The notes under the pieces: model-generated
Told to the model about the DNA's origin: nothing
Database searches by the model: none
The model's input: the letters and a program-made list of their open reading frames with translations, nothing else
Source of the DNA: an uncultured Acetatifactor sp.
GTDB taxonomy: Bacteria > Bacillota > Clostridia > Lachnospirales > Lachnospiraceae
DNA length: 34,393 bases
Reading direction: 5' to 3'
Assembly: GCA_910578995.1 (NCBI GenBank)
Contig: CAJTSY010000026.1
Coordinates: 1 to 34,393, forward strand
Program-made: the position numbers and the translations under genes
Shown: one piece after another, positions 24,679 through 31,726 of the stretch
Numbering within the stretch: the first letter of the stretch is position 1
How the letters are laid out: each line of letters begins with the position of its first letter

Positions 24679-26331
24679 TCAGCCTGCTTTCTTTTCCAGG
24701 CTGTCCAGCATCAGCCTTGCGGCGGCCCGCAGGATGTTATCCCTGCCCTGGTAAGCTTCACTCAGGTAGAACTTTAAGCTGAAGGGCCTGCGCTGTGCCA
24801 CTTCGGCAATGGTCTGTCCCCGGCAGGTTCCCGCGCTCACTACCACCTTCTTTGCATCTTCCAGGGTCATAAACTGCAGGATCTCTTCAACAGGTGTTTC
24901 CTCCGTATACGGCCTGCCCTCATCTGCTGCCCCGCCTGCGTTGGCGGCAGGCGCCGGAGCGGCGGGCATTTCAGATACGGAGGCTGTCGGTGCAACCGGT
25001 AATTCCTGCGGCATGGATTCCGCCTTTTCCCCCGCTTTCATGCCTGTCGGCGCCACGGGCAGGGTGTCTTCCTTCTTTCCTGACAACAGGGACATAGCTG
25101 CCGCTATATCGGATGTGACAGGCAATTCCTGTGCTTCTGCCGCCACAGGAAGCTGTCCTGCGGGCAAAGTTTCTGCACTTACGGGCTGCTGTGCTGCCGC
25201 CTGCTGTGTTGATACCGGGACTGCCGCTTTCTGTGGTGCTGCGGGTGCTGCCGGACTTACTGCCGCCGTCTGCATTCCTGCCTGTGCGGGGATAGCCGCC
25301 CCTTTCTGTCCTGTCTGAATTGTCTGAGCCTGTACCTGTGCTGTCTGGGCAGGCTTGTTGGGTACTGCTGCCTGAGGCGCCGTAGATTGCCGGACTGCCT
25401 GAGGCTGCACTGCCGCCTGCTGTGCAACGGATCTTTGCTGCGATACTGCCGTTTGCTGCTGAACCACAGACTGTTGTGCCGCCGCGGCTTGCTGCCGGAC
25501 TGCCGACTGGACCGCTACCGTTTTCTGCTGGACTACTGCCTGCTGGGATGCCGACTGGACCGACACGGTTCTCTGCGGAACTCCCGCCTGTTGAGACACT
25601 ATACCCTGCTGGGGTGCCGCCTGCGTTGCAACGATTTTCGGAGGAACTCCTGTCTGTCGTACCGCTGTACGCTGCTGAGGCATTGTCTGTGCCGCCACCG
25701 TTTTCTGCTGGACTACTGCCTGCTGGGATGCCGACTGAGGCGCTGTAGCCTGCTGGGGTGCCGGCTGAACTGCAACGGCTTCCTGCGGAACTCCTGCCTG
25801 CTGTACCACTTGCTGCTGGCCTGTTGCCTGCTGTCCCTGCTGCATAACCGGCTGAGGAACCTTGGGCATCTGCACATTTGCAACAGGCCCGGCTGCCTGC
25901 GGCGCTGTATTTCCCATGTTTCCCACAGGAGCAGGCACAAACTGCAGGCCAAAGCCGGCATCCGTCAGTGCCTGGTCCATCGCCCTGATCTGAGCACTCT
26001 CAATATACTTATCGCCGCCTTCCTCCCTGGTACAGGCTGCGGTAAAGCTGGATACGGGGTTGGCGTCTGTCAACTCCAGGTACACCTGCGCCTCTATGAT
26101 GGCAAGCTGTTCCGTGATGCTCAGCCTGTTCAGGCGGATCCTCCCCGTCCTGTGCGCCAGGCGGAACCACAGCTTCTTATACCGGAAATCAAGGCTCTCT
26201 TCATCCTTCTCCGCCCCTGCAGTTCTCTTCCGGCCCATCAGCTTTAAGGGGTCAAACCCCGGCACCATGTTCAACGCCGCCACCATGGGGTCGCTCTCAT
26301 ACATGGTTACTGCAAAATCACTGTTGCTCAT
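24679..26331 (-). CDS. Gln/Ala/Val-rich protein with possible recombination-associated ends
   Basis: 550 residues; RBS GGAAGGAG. Residues 1-135 look folded: DFRYKKLWFRLAHRTGRIRLNR, then EQLAIIEAQVYLE and ESAQIRAMDQALTDAGFGLQF (111-131). The last stretch resembles the segment found in RAD52/ERF-like single-strand annealing proteins (an E.A...RA...AGFG), but this is weak evidence. Residues ~140-460 are low-complexity Gln/Ala/Val/Pro with internal repeats. The C-terminus (482-550) has a CRGQTIAEVAQRRPFSLKFYL segment like the small domain after some exonucleases. Between RecD2 and primase, a role in DNA annealing or recombination fits. Uncertain. Confidence 0.6.
   Translation of the reverse strand: MSNSDFAVTMYESDPMVAALNMVPGFDPLKLMGRKRTAGAEKDEESLDFRYKKLWFRLAHRTGRIRLNRLSITEQLAIIEAQVYLELTDANPVSSFTAACTREEGGDKYIESAQIRAMDQALTDAGFGLQFVPAPVGNMGNTAPQAAGPVANVQMPKVPQPVMQQGQQATGQQQVVQQAGVPQEAVAVQPAPQQATAPQSASQQAVVQQKTVAAQTMPQQRTAVRQTGVPPKIVATQAAPQQGIVSQQAGVPQRTVSVQSASQQAVVQQKTVAVQSAVRQQAAAAQQSVVQQQTAVSQQRSVAQQAAVQPQAVRQSTAPQAAVPNKPAQTAQVQAQTIQTGQKGAAIPAQAGMQTAAVSPAAPAAPQKAAVPVSTQQAAAQQPVSAETLPAGQLPVAAEAQELPVTSDIAAAMSLLSGKKEDTLPVAPTGMKAGEKAESMPQELPVAPTASVSEMPAAPAPAANAGGAADEGRPYTEETPVEEILQFMTLEDAKKVVVSAGTCRGQTIAEVAQRRPFSLKFYLSEAYQGRDNILRAAARLMLDSLEKKAG
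25517..25737. repeat. 41-bp direct repeat inside the Gln-rich gene
   Basis: The same 41 bases occur at 25517-25557 and 25697-25737, exactly 180 bases (60 codons) apart, so both copies code the same residues (around SASQQAVVQQKTV). This is in-frame expansion of the low-complexity linker. Confidence 0.8.
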
Positions 26332-26404
26332 AGTAAAAATCTCCTTCCTTAAAATAAATAAGAGACGGAATGCCTTTTTTCTTCACATTTCATCTCAGTT
26401 TCCA

Positions 26405-28678
26405 CTAACCCACATTTTTTAACTTTTCTTCCACGAACTGGGGCACTGCATTTCCCGCACTCCTTGCAAACGCCTTATAATACAGGCAGGTGCGTTCCCC
26501 CAGAAGGGTGTTCCGCTTGATGTTCCCGTTGCGGCTGGCCGCCATGTACAGCAGCCCTTTCTGCCCTACCAGGATCACTTTCTTCTTTGCCCGGGTGATT
26601 CCCGTATACAGCAGGTTCCGGTACAGCATGAATTTCTGGGCCGCCACCAGCGGGATCAGCACCACGTCGTACTCACTGCCCATGGCCTTATGGATGGTGG
26701 TGGCATACGCCAGTGTCACGTTTGCCATGTCCTCCGGGGCATACTCCATCTGCCGTCCTTCGCCGAAATCCATGCCGATGCGCATCCCCTCCGGCGTATT
26801 CTTCAGGTAACGGATAAATCCTAAATCCCCGTTGGATACCTTCTTTGTGTTCTTTGTCTGCATGATGCGGTCCCCTGTGCGGAACACCCTGCTGCCCAGG
26901 CGGATCTCCTCCTCTTCCGAGCGGAAAGGGTTGAGCCTCTCCCGAAGGTTCCCGTTCAGGCTTTCCACAGAGGTCTCGCCGTCCTCCCTGTAAGGGGAGA
27001 GGATCTGCACCCGCTCAATGCCGTTTTCTTCAACCTCCCTGCAGTAAAGGTCCATCAATGTCTCTGCCGCCTGTTCCTGCGTGCGGCTGTCCACCACCTT
27101 AAAATCCTCCCCGTAGTACAGCTCGGCGCTGCCTGCGTTGATGAGCCTTGCATTGTGGGCGATCCGGCTGTCCGCCGCCTGCCGGAAAATTTCATCCAGC
27201 ACCGTGACGGGTATCAAGCCGCACTGGATCAGCTCCCTGAACACGTTCCCAGCGCCCACGCTGGGCAGCTGGTCGGGGTCCCCTACCATGACGATCTTGG
27301 CCCCTGCCCTGACACGGGTAAAGAACTGCCTGGCAAGCCACATGTCAACCATGCTGAACTCATCGGCAATGACAAGGTCCGCATCCAGGAACCTTTCTTT
27401 CATCAGGCTCCCGCTTTCATCCTCGCCGCCCAGGAGCCCGAGCCCGCTGTGCATGGTGCAGGCCCCGTCAAATCCGGTGCTCTCCGCCATGCGGCGGCTG
27501 GCCCGTCCGGTGGGCGCCATGAGCGCGATCTTCCCGTCCGGGTGCAGGAGCCTATAGACCTCCAGGATGCCCTTAAGCACCGTGGTCTTTCCTGTGCCGG
27601 GAGGGCCGGTGATGATGGAAAGGCTGTGCAGGAATGCCGTGCGAACCGCGCTTTCCTGTTTTTCCGACAGGCTGAGCCCCAGTTTTTCCCTGGCCTCCGC
27701 CAGCTGCAGGGTAATGTCCTCCTGTACCGGCGCTGCCAAAAGCCGCAGGGCGATCTGCCTGGCCGTCTCGTCCTCCATGGTAAACTGGCTTACGGAATAG
27801 ATGCTGTCCTTCATGGATACCACGCTGCCGCCCAGGATGACACCCTCCAGGACATCCTCCACCTCTGCTTTCTGTACCCTCTGTGCAGGGACAGGTATCC
27901 TTTTGTTTAACAGTTTCAGCGCCTCACATACCAGGGTGTCCCTGGGCAGGAACAGGTGCCCTTTTTCCGCCCGCGCCTTGTCAAGCGCATAGTACAGCGC
28001 CCCCCTGATCCGCATGGGGGTGTTCAGGCGCCTGTCCGTGTGCTGCACGATGGCGTCCACCCTTAAGAAACCAAACCCTGAGATCCGGCAGAGCTCATAA
28101 GGATTCTCTCTCAGGATCTTCACGCTAGCAGGACCCAGCTGCTGGTAGATCCTCTGTGCCGCTGACGGTGTCAGCTTAAACGGCGCCAGCAGCGTCATGA
28201 TGTCCCGCAGGGCACGGCTTTCCGCATAGGAGGCCTTAATGTCCTCCAGCCTGTTTTCCGTGATGCCCCTGACCTCCAGCAGCCGCTCCGGCTGTTTCTC
28301 AAGGATGTCCAGGGCATTCACCCCGAAACGGGCCACGATCTCCGCCGCCGTCTTTTCCCCGATGCCCTTTATGAGCCCTGAGCCAAGGTAGCCTTTTACG
28401 CCTTCCTCCGTCCTGGGAACGACCGTCTGCCACTGTACGACCTGCAGCTGCAGCCCATACTTTCCGTCCGTCCATTCACCGTCAAACTCCAGCTCCACCG
28501 CATCGGTGCAGGGCAGGTCGTAACCCACCGCAGTAAACCGGATCAGGTGGTCGCTGTACCTCCTTTTATCACGGGCACCTTCCGGGATGCCCCGGTCTGC
28601 CGTCCTGACACGGATCACACAGTACTTGGTTGCCGGATTGCTGTAAACCGTGCTGTCATAAGTTCCTACAATACTCAT
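26405..28678 (-). CDS. RecD2-like SF1B DNA helicase
   Basis: 757 residues; RBS AGAGGAAAT. It has an N-terminal OB-like part, helix-hairpin-helix repeats (~95-215, e.g. GLIKGIGEKTAAEIVARFG), Walker A GPPGTGKT (358-365), DEFSMVD (439-445), GDPDQLPSVGAG (466-477) and a C-terminal ATTIHKAMGSEYDVVLIP. That is the layout and length of RecD2 family helicases (about 740 residues), 5'-3' unwinding enzymes that act outside RecBCD. Next to a YqaJ-type exonuclease it probably serves recombination or rolling replication of the element. Confidence 0.9.
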   Translation of the reverse strand: MSIVGTYDSTVYSNPATKYCVIRVRTADRGIPEGARDKRRYSDHLIRFTAVGYDLPCTDAVELEFDGEWTDGKYGLQLQVVQWQTVVPRTEEGVKGYLGSGLIKGIGEKTAAEIVARFGVNALDILEKQPERLLEVRGITENRLEDIKASYAESRALRDIMTLLAPFKLTPSAAQRIYQQLGPASVKILRENPYELCRISGFGFLRVDAIVQHTDRRLNTPMRIRGALYYALDKARAEKGHLFLPRDTLVCEALKLLNKRIPVPAQRVQKAEVEDVLEGVILGGSVVSMKDSIYSVSQFTMEDETARQIALRLLAAPVQEDITLQLAEAREKLGLSLSEKQESAVRTAFLHSLSIITGPPGTGKTTVLKGILEVYRLLHPDGKIALMAPTGRASRRMAESTGFDGACTMHSGLGLLGGEDESGSLMKERFLDADLVIADEFSMVDMWLARQFFTRVRAGAKIVMVGDPDQLPSVGAGNVFRELIQCGLIPVTVLDEIFRQAADSRIAHNARLINAGSAELYYGEDFKVVDSRTQEQAAETLMDLYCREVEENGIERVQILSPYREDGETSVESLNGNLRERLNPFRSEEEEIRLGSRVFRTGDRIMQTKNTKKVSNGDLGFIRYLKNTPEGMRIGMDFGEGRQMEYAPEDMANVTLAYATTIHKAMGSEYDVVLIPLVAAQKFMLYRNLLYTGITRAKKKVILVGQKGLLYMAASRNGNIKRNTLLGERTCLYYKAFARSAGNAVPQFVEEKLKNVG

Positions 28679-28735
28679 ATTTCCTCTCTCTCCGCCGGGG
28701 CGCCATCTTATATGCCTCCGGCTCTCATTCTGCTG

Positions 28736-29800
28736 TCAGGCAGCCTCTTCTGCGCTGACTTTTACCAGGAATCTCCTGTACTCCGACACGGTCACGAACC
28801 GCTCGTAGATCTCCGGGTACTGGAGCTTCAGCCGTGAAAGGTTGTTCTTGTCCACCCCTGCCTTCCGCACCGGATTATAGGTCACGGTATAGTGAAAACC
28901 GTCCCTGCGGCATTGGGCAGTGCAGCTGGTTCCCATCTCCGCGATCAGGATGGCCTTTGCCCGCTGCAGCTCCTTTTCCAGTTCCCCGGATCTTTTCTCC
29001 GCTTTTTTCTTTTCCTCCTGGAGCCGCAGGTAATACATCAGCGTTTCCGTCATGTCCGCGCCAAGCTCCAGCACGGGCGCACCTGTATCCGCCGGGCCGC
29101 AGTACCGCTGTACGCTCCCCAGGATCCGTGCGCCGTCCTCCGTATAGGGCGGGGGATCTTTTGCCAGCACATGGCTCTCCCAGAAGTACTGTTCCAGGTA
29201 GATCATTTCCTGTTCATATGCCATGTCCCTCCTGATCTCCCGGATGATGACCTCATCCTCCGTGTTGCCGTACAGACAGCAGAAAAACACCCTGTCCGCA
29301 TCCATCACCGCCATATAGTGGCGCCCCTGCGCCTCATAGTACGGCGGCACAATCTCCCTGCCGTCCTGCCACCACGCATCCGTGGCGTTGTAATTGGTGG
29401 TCTTGATCTCCAAAATGGCCGTTTCCCCGTCCGGCAGCCGGACAAAGTAGTCAACATCCGCCAGCATGAAGGGATACATGGGATGCCGGAACATCTTTTT
29501 GACCTGGAAGATCTCCAGGCCGCTCTTTTTGTGGAAGATCCTTGCCACCAGGTTCTCTAACAGGTTCCCCACCTCCAGGGCCACCCAGTTTTCCGGCTCT
29601 TCTTCCACAGGTGCAATATTCAGTTTGTCATAATAAACATCGCGGGCCGTCCGGAAGGGGGATATCCCCATGATGCCCGCCACGTCGCTGCCTCCGATCC
29701 CCTGGCGGCGGCAGGCAAGCCATTCCTCCCGGGACAGGTTTTCCGTGTCCACCAGCACTAAGGGAACATGCCTTGTCCTCTGTCCTACGTTTTCCGGCAC
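28736..29800 (-). CDS. YqaJ-type viral recombinase / 5'-3' exonuclease
   Basis: 354 residues from a GTG start with GGGGGG 7 bases upstream; overlaps nothing but starts 3 bases after the small ORF. It contains the YqaJ motif REEWLACRRQGIGGSDV (24-40), LEVGNLLE (75-82) and the nuclease core with ADVDYF (Asp115/117) and EIKTTN (Glu131/Lys133), the PD-(D/E)XK E-x-K arrangement. Such enzymes resect double-stranded ends for annealing-type recombination, normally with a partner annealing protein. A long C-terminal extension with a coiled-coil segment (~250-285) follows. Confidence 0.85.
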   Translation of the reverse strand: MPENVGQRTRHVPLVLVDTENLSREEWLACRRQGIGGSDVAGIMGISPFRTARDVYYDKLNIAPVEEEPENWVALEVGNLLENLVARIFHKKSGLEIFQVKKMFRHPMYPFMLADVDYFVRLPDGETAILEIKTTNYNATDAWWQDGREIVPPYYEAQGRHYMAVMDADRVFFCCLYGNTEDEVIIREIRRDMAYEQEMIYLEQYFWESHVLAKDPPPYTEDGARILGSVQRYCGPADTGAPVLELGADMTETLMYYLRLQEEKKKAEKRSGELEKELQRAKAILIAEMGTSCTAQCRRDGFHYTVTYNPVRKAGVDKNNLSRLKLQYPEIYERFVTVSEYRRFLVKVSAEEAA

Positions 29801-29803
29801 CTG

Positions 29804-29959
29804 TCATGCCCCCCTTCCCGCCCTGCGCGGAAGATTTGCTGTCCTGCAGGCCACCTGGGGACTGCGGTACTGCCCGTTTATCCCCCTGTTGTACTCCTTG
29901 TAATCCGGGTGTTTGGGATGCCGGTTCAGCCGGCTCCCCCTGTTTCTTTCCTGTCTCAT
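29804..29959 (-). CDS. Small basic protein, first ORF of the operon
   Basis: 51 residues, MRQERNRGSRLNRHPKHPDYK start; very basic and with many Arg/Asn. The ATG has AAAGGAGAG about 10 bases upstream, and the stop lies four bases before the YqaJ GTG. It is too short to classify. Other frames over the same bases encode longer but less plausible peptides. Confidence 0.45.
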   Translation of the reverse strand: MRQERNRGSRLNRHPKHPDYKEYNRGINGQYRSPQVACRTANLPRRAGRGA

Positions 29960-30040
29960 TCTCTCTGCTCTCCTTTCCTGAAAATGGTTTATCCTCAAAG
30001 CCGTATCCGGCGTTTGGGCAGGCTTGCTGCACGCAAAAAA

Positions 30041-30107
30041 AGCGGGAATGACCTTGAAACCATTACCTGGCGTCCATAACTGCTTATGAACCAAAGTCAT
30101 TCCCGCT
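30041..30107 (-). terminator. Leader terminator/attenuator of the recombination operon
   Basis: A 16-bp stem with one G-U pair (30041-30056 with 30092-30107, 35-nt loop) ends on the minus strand in GCUUUUUUUGCG. It lies between the promoter at 30323-30351 and the first gene of the operon (29959), so most transcripts would stop here unless something blocks the stem. That is the layout of an attenuator. Confidence 0.85.
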
Positions 30108-30119
30108 ATTTTGGATAGT

Positions 30120-30310
30120 GTGTGCGGAATAACAGAATCCGCACACTGCAAGGATTCCGTTCCCACGAATACAAAAGCCAGCAGACCACCGCCCAAAAGG
30201 GCATAGCAATACTACTGGCACAAATACAATCTTTACAACGTGTGCAATGCGGCATTTACTTCCGCTTACAGCCAAAAGGCTGATCTCCCAAAGGGAGGCG
30301 CACAAAAATC
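30120..30310 (-). ncRNA. Hairpin-rich leader RNA (candidate structured regulatory RNA)
   Basis: On the minus strand this stretch folds into successive stems: CUCCC-UUU-GGGAG (30285-30297), CAGCC-UUUU-GGCUG (30269-30282), weaker GCGG/CCGC (30249-30265) and GCACA/UGUGC (30218-30245), GCCC-UUUU-GGGC (30191-30202) and GUGUGCGGA/UCCGCACAC (30120-30146). The terminator at 30041-30107 follows. Three of the stems share a CC-UUU(U)-GG end. I do not recognise a known riboswitch or T-box. Open frames here are short and lack binding sites, so an RNA role is favoured. Confidence 0.55.
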
Positions 30311-30322
30311 AATCACAAGATA

Positions 30323-30351
30323 AGATTAACGCAACATATGGGTTTTGTCAA
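30323..30351 (-). promoter_or_regulatory. Sigma-A-type promoter of the recombination/maintenance operon
   Basis: On the minus strand TTGACA (30351-30346) is a perfect -35 box, with 17 bases to TAATCT (30328-30323) as the -10. Transcription should begin near 30316 and read the leader, attenuator and the genes toward 17010. Confidence 0.65.
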
Positions 30352-30473
30352 GCTGTTTGCACAACATATAGCGGTCGTGTGAAGTTTTATTTCCCTGTGC
30401 TGGATAAATTAATCTTACTAAATCATTTCAATTTCTGATAACTTTTTTCTGCATTTTGCAAATATAAACCACA

Positions 30474-30521
30474 AAAGCAGTGAACCGCTTTCATTAAATC
30501 GAAAACCATGTTCACTGCTTT
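30474..30521 (-). terminator. Terminator-like hairpin after the Rpn-family gene
   Basis: A 12-bp perfect stem (30474-30485 with 30510-30521, 24-nt loop) lies 27 bases past the stop of the Rpn-family gene. The minus-strand tail is CUUUUGUGG, a short U-run, so termination strength is moderate. Between it and the promoter at 30351 I see no gene. Confidence 0.6.
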
Positions 30522-30547
30522 CCTGTCCGTCTCATTGCACTCTGCAG

Positions 30548-31498
30548 TTACACCAAAACGGGCTCTTTTTTCCTTATTACGCCCTCAACTTCGTCAATGG
30601 TTTTCTCTACAATTTCTGCTATTTGTTCCGGCGTATAGCCTTTCTTGTGCATATTCATGATTATTTTTGCATTTTCAGCATCTTTAATTCCCTGCGACAA
30701 ATTACACATGGCACTCACATCCTTTCTCAATTTATCATCTACCGGAATTCTATACTCATTTTTAATAATTCCTAACTTTTCATCAGTAGATAATTCCATC
30801 GACAGCAATGCACTCAGCAGACGATGCAGTTCATATTTTTCATCATGTTCAGGAAGTTCGTCTGCTATGCCTATCATAACAATATTCAGCAGGTCAAGCC
30901 CGCCTTTCCAAGGATAAGCCCCAATCAGGTCATCTTTTGACAAATGAACATACGCCATACTGTTCTCAGTCATATTCATACAAACCCATATGGAAAATAC
31001 ACGCCTGATGTCATTATAGTTCGTTTTAACAAAATCCCGTTCTTTCTGTGAAGAAATAAGACGACTTACATAAAACACTGCCCGGTTCAAAACGTGATAG
31101 CTTGTTGGCTCATCTTTTTGTGCCTCCAGATTGACAATAACCTGTGAAATACCGTCTTTCATTCGTACATAAAAGATAATATCAAACCGGACAAGCCCTT
31201 CATTTACCTCTACATTTTCCGTGTTCAGCCCAATAATACGCTGTCCTGTTTTCAGACTATCAGCAACAGGCTTTGCTACCGCATTTGTCAGCCCCGGCTC
31301 CACTGGAACCACGCTAATAAGCGGGTCTCCCTCAATATAAGGCGCAACGGCCTCGGGTGTCATTCCCTGAAACTCATCCACAGCCTTTACTAAAATATGT
31401 GCCAGTATAATCTTGTTGCTTAACAGACGCTTGGCCTTTTCATCATATTGCGCTTCAGTATCCGCTGCATTTATTGCATTATTGATTTCTACGTTCAT
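30548..31498 (-). CDS. Rpn-family recombination-promoting nuclease/putative transposase
   Basis: From the ATG at 31498 (AAGGAGG upstream) the protein has 316 residues. The PD-(D/E)XK site is visible as RFDIIFYV (Asp106) and VNLEAQ (Glu125, Gln127). The C-terminal helical tail (MCNLSQGI, then YTPEQIAEIVEKTIDEVEG) is typical of this clostridial branch. Rpn proteins are DNA endonucleases that stimulate recombination; recent work also points to phage defence for some. A degraded relative lies at 18514-18792. A promoter fits upstream and a hairpin terminator downstream, so it is a single-gene unit. Confidence 0.85.
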   Translation of the reverse strand: MNVEINNAINAADTEAQYDEKAKRLLSNKIILAHILVKAVDEFQGMTPEAVAPYIEGDPLISVVPVEPGLTNAVAKPVADSLKTGQRIIGLNTENVEVNEGLVRFDIIFYVRMKDGISQVIVNLEAQKDEPTSYHVLNRAVFYVSRLISSQKERDFVKTNYNDIRRVFSIWVCMNMTENSMAYVHLSKDDLIGAYPWKGGLDLLNIVMIGIADELPEHDEKYELHRLLSALLSMELSTDEKLGIIKNEYRIPVDDKLRKDVSAMCNLSQGIKDAENAKIIMNMHKKGYTPEQIAEIVEKTIDEVEGVIRKKEPVLV

Positions 31499-31566
31499 TG
31501 GTTTCCTCCTTCTGCATCTGTTCGAAATACATGGGGCATACACAGAAGGCTCATGACCTCGCTATT

Positions 31567-31595
31567 ATTATACCCCGAAATTTCTCCCGAATCAA
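31567..31595 (-). promoter_or_regulatory. Promoter of the Rpn-family gene
   Basis: On the minus strand TTGATT (31595-31590), 17 bases, then TATAAT (31572-31567): a good sigma-A promoter about 70 bases before the start codon at 31498. Confidence 0.7.
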
Positions 31596-31726
31596 CCAAC
31601 ATTTTCTACCTATCCGTTCTGAGCATATCATGTCCTCCATAAATTCTTCTCACAGATTCTACAAGCAGAATTCGCAATTATTCCAGCAATGTTGCTTTAT
31701 CCATTTTCTTTAAATAATTTGTTTTC

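Noticed and set aside
25387..26247. 286-residue plus-strand open frame rich in Leu/Arg/Cys
   Set aside because: Antisense to the repetitive Gln-rich gene; the composition comes from the opposite strand.
29628..30032. 134-residue minus-strand Gly/Pro/Arg-rich frame
   Set aside because: It overlaps both the YqaJ gene and the small basic ORF, and its composition is like out-of-frame GC-rich DNA.
30084..30305. 73-residue minus-strand frame in the leader
   Set aside because: It runs through the structured leader stems and has no clear binding site; an RNA role explains the region better, though a leader peptide is not excluded.
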